Of a DNA stretch of 64,000 nucleotides, positions 57,246 to 64,000 are shown one piece after another (within the stretch, counting starts at the first letter, position 1; each line of letters opens with the position of its first letter). The translations under genes were made by a program, and so were the position numbers. Source of the DNA: Corynebacterium hindlerae (GTDB taxonomy: Bacteria; Actinomycetota; Actinomycetes; Mycobacteriales; Mycobacteriaceae); NCBI RefSeq assembly GCF_014117265.1, contig NZ_CP059833.1, positions 2,015,069 through 2,079,068 on the forward strand. The letters run 5' to 3'. The notes under the pieces were generated by a model. The model did not search any database. It was not told where the DNA came from and saw only the letters and a program-made list of their open reading frames with translations.

Positions 57246-58598
57246 ATGAACGCAGTACTAATTGCCGTACTTATCATGCTTTTCCTCGCGGTTTCTCGCG
57301 TGCATGTCGTACTTTCGTTGTTTGTTGGGGCGGTTGTGGGTGGGCTCGTTGCCGGGCTTGGTCTTGACGGAACCATGGTCGCTTTTGAAGAAGGGCTTTC
57401 CGGTGGTGCGAAGCTAGCTCTGAGCTACGCCCTTCTTGGTGCTTTCGCGATGGCGGTGGCCAGTGCGGGATTGCCTAAGCTGCTCGCGAACAAACTGATC
57501 GGTGCGTTGAAGGTTGAGAGTGAGTCGGCTAAGAAAAACGCCGAAGCTGCCACCAAGTGGGGCATTGTCGTCGGTATTCTCGCGATGGCCGTTATGAGTC
57601 AGAACCTGATTCCGGTCCACATTGCATTCATTCCACTGATCGTCCCTCCGCTGCTCAAGGTCTTTAACCATCTGCGGCTGGATCGTCGCGCTGTGGCCTG
57701 CATTATCACCGGTGGCATGATCACCACGTACATGTGGGTGCCGCTGGGCTTCGGTTCCATCTATCTCAACGATATTCTCCTCGGCAACATCGATAAGGCG
57801 GGTATGTCCACCGAAGGCATCAATGTCATGTCTGCCATGGCGATTCCTGCCGTAGGTATGATCGCTGGTCTGCTCATTGCTGTGTTGTTCAGCTACCGGA
57901 AACCGCGCACCTACCAAGACTTGCCTATTCAAGGGACCGTCGACAAGGATGAGCCGGTGTCTCGGTATAAAATTATCGTATCGGTGATCGCGATCATTGC
58001 TACCTTCACGGTGCAGGTAGCAATGCAAGCACTCGACTTGGAGGCAGATTCCCTGCTGGTCGGCGCGCTGATTGGCCTGGCGATTTTCCTTGGTACGGGC
58101 GCCGTGAATTGGCGTGAAGCTGACGACGTGTTCACTGCAGGCATGAAAATGATGGCGCTCATCGGCTTCATCATGATCACCGCTCAAGGGTTTGCTGCTG
58201 TCATGTCTGCCACCGGCCACGTGGAAACCCTCGTGGATTCCTCCGCCGCGCTGTTCCAAGGTAATAAAACCGCAGCTGCGGGGGCGATGCTTGTGGTTGG
58301 TTTGATTGTGACCATGGGCATTGGGTCCAGCTTTTCGACGTTGCCGATCATCGCCACGATTTACGTGCCGCTATGCATGTCCATGGGATTCTCCCCGCTA
58401 GCAACGGTCGCGCTCGTCGGTACGGCAGGCGCGTTGGGCGACGCCGGTTCCCCGGCATCGGATTCCACCCTGGGGCCGACATCGGGTCTTAACGCTGATG
58501 GACAGCACGATCACATCCGGGACTCGGTCATCCCGACGTTCCTGCACTTCAACTTGCCGTTGCTGGTGGCGGGTTGGGTTGCTGCCATGGTTCTCTAG
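57246..58598 (+). CDS. Na+/H+ antiporter-family permease (YuiF/NhaC-like)
   Basis: 450 residues with about 12 membrane helices. The N-terminal part (AVSRVHVVLSLFVGAVVGGLVAGLG) and C-terminal part (GDAGSPASDSTLGPTSGLNADGQHDHIRDSVIPTFLHFN, conserved polar motif) match the Na_H_antiporter family. B. subtilis YuiF of this family has been linked with histidine uptake, so the ligand may be an amino acid and not only sodium. TACGCT lies 8 nt before the ATG. It is monocistronic; tRNA-Ala follows. Confidence 0.82.
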   Translation: MNAVLIAVLIMLFLAVSRVHVVLSLFVGAVVGGLVAGLGLDGTMVAFEEGLSGGAKLALSYALLGAFAMAVASAGLPKLLANKLIGALKVESESAKKNAEAATKWGIVVGILAMAVMSQNLIPVHIAFIPLIVPPLLKVFNHLRLDRRAVACIITGGMITTYMWVPLGFGSIYLNDILLGNIDKAGMSTEGINVMSAMAIPAVGMIAGLLIAVLFSYRKPRTYQDLPIQGTVDKDEPVSRYKIIVSVIAIIATFTVQVAMQALDLEADSLLVGALIGLAIFLGTGAVNWREADDVFTAGMKMMALIGFIMITAQGFAAVMSATGHVETLVDSSAALFQGNKTAAAGAMLVVGLIVTMGIGSSFSTLPIIATIYVPLCMSMGFSPLATVALVGTAGALGDAGSPASDSTLGPTSGLNADGQHDHIRDSVIPTFLHFNLPLLVAGWVAAMVL

Positions 58599-58739
58599 TC
58601 GCCGGGGGAGGCTTCATGATCCTCCCCGTTGACATCCGCTTTGACCTGCGGATTTGGTTAATCTTTCGCGGGTCATGTACTTTAAACAGGCATTCACTTT
58701 TAGCCGGAGGTTTAAATCTGGCTGTGAAGTGTTACGTGC

Positions 58740-58815
58740 GGGGCTATGGCGCAGCTGGTAGCGCACCACACTGGCAGTGTGGGGGTCACGGGTTCGAGTC
58801 CCGTTAGCTCCACCA
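58740..58815 (+). tRNA. tRNA-Ala (GGC) with encoded CCA
   Basis: Acceptor GGGGCTA pairs with TAGCTCC; anticodon loop CTGGCAG; T-arm GGGTTCGAGTCCC; CCA at 58813-58815 is encoded, unlike the five other tRNAs in the window. Confidence 0.94.
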
Positions 58816-58820
58816 CTATT

Positions 58821-58858
58821 AAGCACCTCGGTTTCAGGGAACTGACCGAGGTGCTTTT
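58821..58858 (+). terminator. Terminator of tRNA-Ala
   Basis: AAGCACCTCGGT pairs with ACCGAGGTGCTT and is followed by TT. Confidence 0.85.
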
Positions 58859-58879
58859 GTCGCTTAACCCCGGAAGCTC

Positions 58880-58957
58880 GACCCCGACATTACGCCCCCG
58901 AGGTCGCTCCAAAAATGCCTCCGCGAGCCCGAACTTCGGGAGGGTAATGTCGGGGTC
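58880..58957. repeat. 78-bp inverted repeat downstream of tRNA-Ala
   Basis: GACCCCGACATTAC (58880-58893) is exactly complementary to 58944-58957. Inside, CCCGAA/TTCGGG (58928-58940) forms a second hairpin. No T tract follows. Confidence 0.65.
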
Positions 58958-59240
58958 AACGCATAAACAGCCCGACGGGTTTTAAAGCCTTGATAGGGCA
59001 AACCGCACCGCTCTGCTCGAAGGTGAGCGCTATTTGCAACAGCAGGGAAACATTCCTGGTTTACTTTTTGAAGCCACCGGGTTTTTATTGTCTACCAATC
59101 GGCCCGCCTCTTAAATGGAAAGCCCGGCTGTCTAGTGATATGCTTACCGGACTCATATTTTGTCCCTTAAGCGTCGTCACATTACCCCCGTATTGTGAGG
59201 GGAGAGTCAGGAACTGTCGGATGGTGGCACAATAAGAGCT
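58958..59240. other. Intergenic region, no gene recognised
   Basis: Leads to the FMN-barrel gene. A plus-strand open frame at 58990-59235 shows no family resemblance or start site. Confidence 0.4.
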
Positions 59241-59660
59241 ATGACTGAAAATTCCCCTATCACTGTCCTTGACCGCGAAGCATCTTTCGCAAAGCTGGGA
59301 ACGCAGCAGCTCGGCCGGTTGGTTGTCCGCCGCAAAGAAGAGTTCGATATTTTCCCGGTGAATTATGTCCTCGACGGTGAAGACATCTACTTCCGCTCCG
59401 CGGAAGGTTCAAAGCTGTTTACTGTGGCATTGAATAGCGAAGTGTTGTTTGAGGCTGATGAGGTTTCCGAGGGCCACGCGTGGTCTGTGGTGGTTCGTGG
59501 TGAGGCACACCTGCTGACCTCGAATAAAGAGATCCAGCATGCGGATTCGTTGCCGTTGAAGCCGTGGATTCCAACATTGAAGTACAACTTTGTCAAGATC
59601 GTGGCACACGATATTTCGGGCCGAGAGTTCGATCTCGGTGAAGAACCAGAGCGTTACTAG
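59241..59660 (+). CDS. Pyridoxamine 5'-phosphate oxidase-like FMN/F420 split-barrel protein
   Basis: 139 residues, the size of the small split-barrel family. LGRLVVRRKEEFDIFPVNYVLDGEDIYFRSAEGSK forms the barrel's first strands, and EGHAWSVVVRGEAHLL the cofactor side. Such proteins bind FMN or F420 and reduce various substrates; the real one is unknown. The ATG at 59241 lies 7 nt after CACAAT, perhaps a weak leaderless promoter. A terminator follows. Confidence 0.82.
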   Translation: MTENSPITVLDREASFAKLGTQQLGRLVVRRKEEFDIFPVNYVLDGEDIYFRSAEGSKLFTVALNSEVLFEADEVSEGHAWSVVVRGEAHLLTSNKEIQHADSLPLKPWIPTLKYNFVKIVAHDISGREFDLGEEPERY

Positions 59661-59667
59661 CTCACGG

Positions 59668-59704
59668 TGCCTCCCTCCCGGTGACGGGGTGGGAGGCTCT
59701 TTTG
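59668..59704. terminator. Terminator between the FMN-barrel gene and nadE
   Basis: GCCTCCC pairs with GGGAGGC around a G/C-rich loop, with CTTTT after it. Confidence 0.75.
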
Positions 59705-59707
59705 GTT

Positions 59708-60535
59708 TTAGTCGCGCCACCAGGAGTCTTGGGGAGTGACCGGGGTGGTGCGCTTATGGCGCCCGATGCGCCATAGATGCTCAATGCGCTGGGCTGCTGC
59801 TACTGGAACATTAGCGGTGCCTTCGACGTAGTCGTCGATGTCGGCGTATGAGACCCCTAGGGCGATTTCGTCGGGTTGCATCGGTTTGTCGTCTTCGAGG
59901 TCAGCAGTAGGTATTTTTTTCCACGTGGATTCCGGCGCCCCGAGCGTCGATAAGAGCGCTGCCCCTTGGCGCTTTGACAGTCCGAAGAGGGGCAGAACGT
60001 CTGCGCCGCCGTCGCCAAACTTGGTGAAAAACCCGGTGACGTTCTCTGCCGCGTGGTCGCTGCCAATGACAAGAAGACCTTTTTCGCCGGCGAGTGCGTA
60101 TTGCGCGATCATTCGTTGGCGAGCTTTGACGTTGCCGCGGTTGAAATCGCCAAGGTTCTCCTGCCCGAGCGCCTGGGCGACCGCTGCTTCCATAGCCGCC
60201 GTGGCGGGTTTGATGTTGACTGTTACCTCGTGGTCGGCGCGAATGAATTCTAGAGCGATACGTGCGTCCTCCTCATCGGCCTGCACGCCGTGAGGCAGGC
60301 GCATCGCCCAAAATTCAGCGTCGTAGCCTTCTGTGCGCAGCTTTTCGACGGCTAACTGCGCCAATCGACCTGCCACCGTAGAATCCTGACCGCCGGAAAT
60401 CCCCAACACATAACCCCGCAGCCCCGTGCTGCGCAGGTAATCTGCGAGGAATTGGACGCGGGAATTGATCTCCTCCTGGGGGTCGATCGTTGGGCGGGTG
60501 TGCAATGCTGCGACGATTTCGCTTCTCACTGACAT
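59708..60535 (-). CDS. nadE: NH3-dependent NAD+ synthetase
   Basis: 275 residues, the short ammonia-using form without a glutaminase domain. Adenylates and amidates nicotinate adenine dinucleotide to NAD+. P-loop [10 protein letters not shown] near residue 45-54; [22 protein letters not shown] and a C-terminal [13 protein letters not shown] complete the signature. ATG 60535 follows TATGCT by 7 nt; the in-frame ATG at 60547 lies within that box and is rejected. Divergent from the sugar transporter gene. Confidence 0.94.
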   Translation of the reverse strand: MSVRSEIVAALHTRPTIDPQEEINSRVQFLADYLRSTGLRGYVLGISGGQDSTVAGRLAQLAVEKLRTEGYDAEFWAMRLPHGVQADEEDARIALEFIRADHEVTVNIKPATAAMEAAVAQALGQENLGDFNRGNVKARQRMIAQYALAGEKGLLVIGSDHAAENVTGFFTKFGDGGADVLPLFGLSKRQGAALLSTLGAPESTWKKIPTADLEDDKPMQPDEIALGVSYADIDDYVEGTANVPVAAAQRIEHLWRIGRHKRTTPVTPQDSWWRD

Positions 60536-60542
60536 GACATAC

Positions 60543-60548
60543 AGCATA
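60543..60548 (-). promoter_or_regulatory. -10 box of nadE, leaderless
   Basis: TATGCT on the minus strand ends 7 nt before the nadE ATG at 60535. Confidence 0.5.
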
Positions 60549-60553
60549 GTGAA

Positions 60554-61939
60554 GTGGCAGGGTTATTAGACGTGAATGTTCAGACTCAAGTACCCGGCTA
60601 TGCCCGGCTCGTTGCCCTTATTGCTGCGCTGGGCGGTGTCCTGTTTGGATACGACACCGGTGTGATGTCCGGGGCGCTGCTCTATATCGGTAAGGACTAC
60701 CAGCTCACGCCCGCGACGGAAGGTTCCATCACTTCGATGCTGCTCGTCGGGGCAGCACTAGGGGCGTTGCTCGGCGGACGAGTCGCTGACGCCCTCGGCC
60801 GTAAGCTCACCTTGATCCTCGGCGGAGTGGTGTTCGTAGTGGGATCCCTTGCCTGTGCGGTCGCGACCTCCGTGCCGATGCTGGGGGCCGCCCGCACTCT
60901 GCTCGGCTTCGCCGTTGGCCTGGTCTCGATCGTGGTGCCGATGTACATCTCCGAAATGGTCCCACCTGCGGTGCGCGGCTCGCTCGTTTCCCTCAACACC
61001 CTCATGATTGTGGTGGGGCAGTTACTCGCCTTTCTCACTAACTCGGCGCTAGCCCACACTGGAAACTGGCGACTCATGCTGGGGCTGGCCGCCATCCCCG
61101 GAGCCATCCTGGCCGTGGGCATGATGTTCATGACAGACTCCCCAACCTGGCTGTACCGCAAAGGTAAAACAGCGGAGGCTGACGCTGTGGCGCAGCGGGT
61201 GGCGTTGAAAGAATCCGGGTCTGCTGATCCACGATCCGCGAAGCAAACCCGACGAGAAGAAAAAGAAGCACTGAAAATCCGGTGGGTGCGAACCACCGTG
61301 ATCATTGCCGTCCTCGTAGGCATCACGCAGCAAATAACCGGCGTAAACGCAATTGTGTACTTTGCGCCGAAGATGATGAATATGGTGGGGATTTCCACTG
61401 AAAATGCGGTCTATACGTCCATTGTGATCGGTAGCGTCAGCGTTATCGCGTGCTGGGTCGGCATGATGCTGGTGGACAAGGTGGGGCGGCGTCGCCTGCT
61501 GACGATTGGCCTGAGCGGAACGACGACATCCCTCATCCTGCTCGCGGTCGCCTACAACTTTGCTGAAACAAACGCCAGCATCTCCTGGGCCGTATTGATC
61601 CTCATGGCACTGTTTATCGCGTTCCAACAAGCGGCGGTGTCTCTGACAACCTGGCTCCTACTCAGTGAACTGGTGCCACAACAAGCACGTGGTCTTGGCA
61701 TGGGCATTGCCGGACTTGGCCTGTGGACAGCAAACTGGGCAGTAGCCCAGGGATTCCTGCCCATGGTCAGCGCCATCGGCGGCCCAGCCTCCTTCATTGT
61801 CTTCGCAGTGCTAGGTGGATCTGCGCTAGTGTTCGTGCTTCGCTATGTTCCCGAAACCGCCGGCCGGAGTCTGACGGAAATTTCCGAGGACATGCGGGCA
61901 CGTCACTCCCGTTTTGGTAAAAGCGCCACTGTCGGTTAA
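60554..61939 (+). CDS. Sugar porter family MFS transporter
   Basis: 461 residues, 12 membrane helices. Family signatures: [20 protein letters not shown] in helix 1, [11 protein letters not shown] after helix 2, the central loop after helix 6, [13 protein letters not shown] in helix 7 and [11 protein letters not shown] at the end. It carries a hexose, pentose or inositol with protons; the exact sugar is not readable, although it resembles corynebacterial IolT-like proteins. GTG 60554 is taken as start; GTG 60572 with AGGG 9 nt upstream is a real alternative. Confidence 0.9.
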   Translation: MAGLLDVNVQTQVPGYARLVALIAALGGVLFGYDTGVMSGALLYIGKDYQLTPATEGSITSMLLVGAALGALLGGRVADALGRKLTLILGGVVFVVGSLACAVATSVPMLGAARTLLGFAVGLVSIVVPMYISEMVPPAVRGSLVSLNTLMIVVGQLLAFLTNSALAHTGNWRLMLGLAAIPGAILAVGMMFMTDSPTWLYRKGKTAEADAVAQRVALKESGSADPRSAKQTRREEKEALKIRWVRTTVIIAVLVGITQQITGVNAIVYFAPKMMNMVGISTENAVYTSIVIGSVSVIACWVGMMLVDKVGRRRLLTIGLSGTTTSLILLAVAYNFAETNASISWAVLILMALFIAFQQAAVSLTTWLLLSELVPQQARGLGMGIAGLGLWTANWAVAQGFLPMVSAIGGPASFIVFAVLGGSALVFVLRYVPETAGRSLTEISEDMRARHSRFGKSATVG

Positions 61940-62044
61940 CATAGATGTTCGTGTCATGGCTGGCACCGTTGTCAGCCGTCGAGAGTCGCCGCATTCCCGC
62001 GCGTGGCTCCATTCTCATCGCGCATTAAAGAAAGGAGCGCCCGA

Positions 62045-62167
62045 ATGAAGGTCCGTAAATCCCTTCGGTCGCTGAAGAACAAGCCGGGCGCCCAGGTTGT
62101 GCGTCGCCGTGGCAAGGTCTACGTCATCAACAAGAAAGAGCCACGCTTCAAGGCTCGCCAGGGCTAA
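62045..62167 (+). CDS. rpmJ: 50S ribosomal protein L36 (cysteine-free form)
   Basis: 40 residues: begins [13 protein letters not shown] and ends EPRFKARQG. It is the C-minus form of L36, without the zinc-binding cysteines. AAAGGAG precedes the ATG by about 8 nt. It is outside the main ribosomal protein clusters, standing alone with its own terminator. In several bacteria the zinc-free form replaces the zinc form when zinc is scarce; I found no Zur-like site upstream to support that here. Confidence 0.93.
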   Translation: MKVRKSLRSLKNKPGAQVVRRRGKVYVINKKEPRFKARQG

Positions 62168-62181
62168 TCCCTGAGTATAAG

Positions 62182-62216
62182 CGCCCGTGCCGGTTTCGGC
62201 ACGGGCGTTTTGTTTT
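62182..62216 (+). terminator. Terminator of rpmJ
   Basis: CGCCCGTGCC pairs with GGCACGGGCG around GGTTTC; TTTTGTTTT follows. Confidence 0.88.
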
Positions 62217-62237
62217 GTCCCTGAACCCCCTTTGCGT

Positions 62238-62550
62238 TTAGCCGAGGGGCCCTTTTCGTATGCCGATGTTGTGTTGATACTCGGTGGGGATAGCGTTGTC
62301 GCAAGAGAGCTGGTCGGCCTGTTTCTTGGTTTGCTTGGCTTTCGTTTGGTTGGGGCAAGACAATTACTTTGGCGAGTGCGTCGTGACCGAAGCGTTGCTG
62401 CCTGGCGATTTCTAGTGGATCGTCAGGCAGTTGCGTTTTCGAGTGAAGCCACCACTCGATCATTCTTCGTTGTCTTTCCCCGCCCCTGCCTCGGTGCAGG
62501 CGTGCGAGGAGTTTTAGTTGTGCGTTGATTCCTCCTTCTAACCTCAAGCA
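62238..62550 (-). pseudogene. Degenerate C-terminal fragment of an IS1249/IS256-like transposase
   Basis: On the minus strand one frame reads RLEGGINAQLKLLARLHRG then RRMIEWWLHSKTQLPDDP, the pattern near the end of IS1249-type transposases (EGG-N...LRHHRG...EWW). A second frame then reads PTEYQHNIGIRKGPLG and stops at 62238, fitting the typical end (GIRKG). Reading therefore needs at least one frameshift, around 62300-62390. No N-terminal or catalytic part remains and no terminal repeats were found, so this is an old remnant. Family assignment is by memory of the pattern and should be checked by alignment. Confidence 0.55.
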
Positions 62551-62890
62551 ATATAAAACATGCATTTGCATACCTTGACCAGGACCTATCGCGTACAACA
62601 GACACACTTTCTGCTACTTACCCCCCTTTCTCTGTAAAACCCGTGAAGCGTTTCCCGGGTTTCGGTAGGTTTTCTTGCTGCAGACCTGCTATTTCTGTGT
62701 TTTGGTCCCGAGATCCGGGGAATGCCTCCCGGGTTTTAGTGCTCGAGGGAGAGTCGGGATAGCAAGTGGCTACCGGTGAGCTTTCTAGCAAGGCCAAATA
62801 TAACAATTCGGTAACGAGGGGAGGGGGCGAGCTGGGGAAATGTCATGAGTGTAAGTCGGGAAGGTACAACGATGTAATTTGCAGCGAGTG
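62551..62890. other. Intergenic region between transposase remnant and nrdH regulatory region
   Basis: No gene recognised. Base composition is mixed and short frames have no start sites. Confidence 0.4.
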
Positions 62891-62897
62891 GGAAGCG

Positions 62898-62996
62898 CAA
62901 CATGTAGTGTCGCCGTTTGGCTGGATCCTGCAAATACTCACGTTGTAACTACTACATCTAGTATCCTTTGCACTTTTTGGCCACAACGTATAGTGT
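62898..62996 (+). promoter_or_regulatory. Candidate NrdR boxes upstream of nrdH
   Basis: Three NrdR-like sequences: CAACATGTAGTGTC (62898-62911), ACTACATCTAGTAT (62951-62964) and ACAACGTATAGTGT (62983-62996). The last two are spaced by 32 bp, about three helical turns, as NrdR pairs usually are. NrdR represses class I ribonucleotide reductase genes when dATP is high. Confidence 0.65.
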
Positions 62997-63131
62997 CTTT
63001 TCTTGTCACCGAAACACAAGACACTGGCTCAACGGCCCGGTGGAAAAGCTTCGGTTAGTTCGTTAGTTTTCGGAATCTTCCTCTCTCTGTATCGCTAGAT
63101 GCAGGAGCTAGTCTCTTAAGGATCGATCAAC

Positions 63132-63365
63132 ATGGCAATCACCGTTTACAGCAAGCCAGCTTGTGTCCAGTGCGTAGCAACCAAGAAGGCCCTCGATCGT
63201 GCTGGTCTCGAGTACAACTTGGTTGATATCAGCATGGACGATGATGCTCGTGACTATGTCATGGCACTTGGCTACCTGCAGGCGCCTGTCGTGGAAGCTA
63301 ACGGCGAGCACTGGTCGGGTTTCCGTCCAGAGCGCATCCGCAGCCTCGCTGCTGAGGTTGCTTAA
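63132..63365 (+). CDS. nrdH: Glutaredoxin-like protein NrdH
   Basis: 77 residues. Supplies electrons from thioredoxin reductase to the class Ib ribonucleotide reductase. Redox motif CVQC at residues 11-14 (SKPACVQCVATKKAL), TVYSKP front and WSGFRPERIRSL near the C terminus are NrdH signatures. AAGGAT lies about 8 nt before the ATG. First gene of the nrdH-nrdI(-nrdE) group. Confidence 0.95.
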   Translation: MAITVYSKPACVQCVATKKALDRAGLEYNLVDISMDDDARDYVMALGYLQAPVVEANGEHWSGFRPERIRSLAAEVA

Positions 63366-63379
63366 GTACTAACCGTTCG

Positions 63380-63485
63380 GTCCCTGTAGATCCGCAAGAG
63401 ACCGGATCGCTGTCAAGAGATTCCACAGGGACATCAATTAAAATGCCCGCCCTCTACATGTAGATTGAGGGCGGCCTTTGTTTTG
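63380..63485 (+). terminator. Structured spacer and terminator-like hairpin between nrdH and nrdI
   Basis: GTCCCTGT (63380-63387) pairs with ACAGGGAC (63425-63432), enclosing GATCCG/CGGATC. Next, CCGCCCTC (63447-63454) pairs with GAGGGCGG (63467-63474), followed by CCTTTGTTTTG, a terminator. It probably lowers expression of nrdI and nrdE relative to nrdH. Confidence 0.65.
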
Positions 63486-63510
63486 TATCCCCCGCATTGC
63501 AGAGAACACC

Positions 63511-63939
63511 ATGCTCATCGTCTATTTTTCTTCCGCCACAGGAAACACCCACCGGTTCGTCGAAAAGCTCGGCTTTCCTAGTGCCCGAATTCCGATGCAC
63601 AAGAGTGACGAACCACTGGTCGTCGATGAGCCTTATGTGCTGATCTGTCCAACGTATGGGGGAGGGGCGTCCATTACTGGGGTGAACTCCAAACCTGTCC
63701 CAGTGCAGGTCATTCGATTCCTCAACAATGAGCACAATCGTAGCCTGATCCGAGCCGTGATCGCAGGAGGGAACTCCAACTTCGGCACGGATTTCGGGGT
63801 GGCGGGCGATGTGATCTCGAAGAAATGCGGCGTGCCCTATGTTTATCGCTTTGAGTTGATGGGCAATGAAGAAGACGTCCGCATTGTTCGTGGCGGGCTC
63901 CTCGATAATGCCACTCAACTCGGTTTGACGGCAGCGTAA
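63511..63939 (+). CDS. nrdI: Ribonucleotide reductase flavodoxin-like stimulatory protein NrdI
   Basis: 142 residues. FMN-binding protein that generates oxidant for the dimanganese-tyrosyl cofactor of Nrd[17 protein letters not shown] is the phosphate loop; PTYGGG and [11 protein letters not shown] are the flavin loops. ATG 63511 gives the standard N terminus (MLIVYFSS); an upstream in-frame start at 63478 lies in the terminator. A ribosome site AGAGGA near the window edge (63985) suggests nrdE starts right after 63998. Confidence 0.93.
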   Translation: MLIVYFSSATGNTHRFVEKLGFPSARIPMHKSDEPLVVDEPYVLICPTYGGGASITGVNSKPVPVQVIRFLNNEHNRSLIRAVIAGGNSNFGTDFGVAGDVISKKCGVPYVYRFELMGNEEDVRIVRGGLLDNATQLGLTAA

Positions 63940-64000
63940 GCTGCGCGAACAACGTACTCTAGAATCCGAAACTCCAACTACGTAAGAGGAAACCTGACGT

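Noticed and set aside
58990..59235. 81-codon plus-strand frame before the FMN-barrel gene
   Set aside because: No start signal, odd composition (many Cys/Pro) and no family match.

Overview
This window is a Corynebacterium chromosome segment. The gene set and order point there: purF/purM, a DUF3073 gene, ygfZ/pabC, mshD (mycothiol), pstSCAB with phoU nearby, a CoA-transferase, cydABDC, cysK-cysE, a 281-residue RamA, murA, a tRNA-free 16S-23S spacer, and sortase-built Spa-type pili. The species cannot be fixed from the sequence alone.

Layout. 1-844: the tail of a DUF2334/deacetylase-like gene and a glutathione peroxidase. 1029-11825: an accessory pilus locus with backbone pilin (LPATG), class C sortase, base pilin (LALTG), a giant 2023-residue tip adhesin (LPETG) with ten two-cysteine modules, and a second sortase. 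11822-20739: acyl-CoA thioesterase, SCP-like protein, VIT1-type transporter, purF, purM, DUF3073, ygfZ, pabC, a nitrobindin-like protein and an LmeA-like lipoprotein-type protein. 20777-28419: mshD, pstSCAB, an MFS exporter, a hypothetical gene and phoU. 28468-37341: dusB, acetyl/succinyl-CoA transferase and cydABDC. 37600-38717: tRNAs Lys, Glu, Asp, Asp, Phe. 38792-43891: small acetyltransferase, cysE, cysK, ramA, cobalamin adenosyltransferase, murA. 44305-49471: 16S-23S-5S rRNA operon. 49694-58598: gluconate kinase/permease, two crcB genes, an alanine:Na+ symporter, pgm, a DoxX/MauE protein, an MdbA/DsbA-like oxidoreductase and a Na+/H+ antiporter-family protein. 58740-63939: tRNA-Ala, FMN split-barrel protein, nadE, sugar transporter, rpmJ, a transposase remnant, nrdH and nrdI.

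How genes connect. The pilins and tip carry paired cysteines, so they should depend on the DsbA-like protein at 56 kb. RamA sits about 11 kb from a CoA-transferase whose upstream region carries RamA- and RamB-like motifs. The cysK promoter contains a perfect McbR-type operator. phoU is separated from pst and lies on the other strand.

The most interesting signals outside genes are: (1) two 91-93 bp inverted-repeat elements 6.7 kb apart, with an 18-bp shared arm core, 43-nt loops matching at 37 of 43 positions, and outer arm bases that differ between copies yet stay paired; (2) seven 19-bp tandem repeats touching one of them; (3) three stacked hairpins between pstS and pstC; (4) a repeated leaderless-promoter layout (TANNNT exactly 7 nt before the start codon) at many genes, which sets several start codons; (5) a natural Cys-to-Asp change in MurA that predicts intrinsic fosfomycin insensitivity. 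I saw no CRISPR array, prophage or complete insertion sequence.
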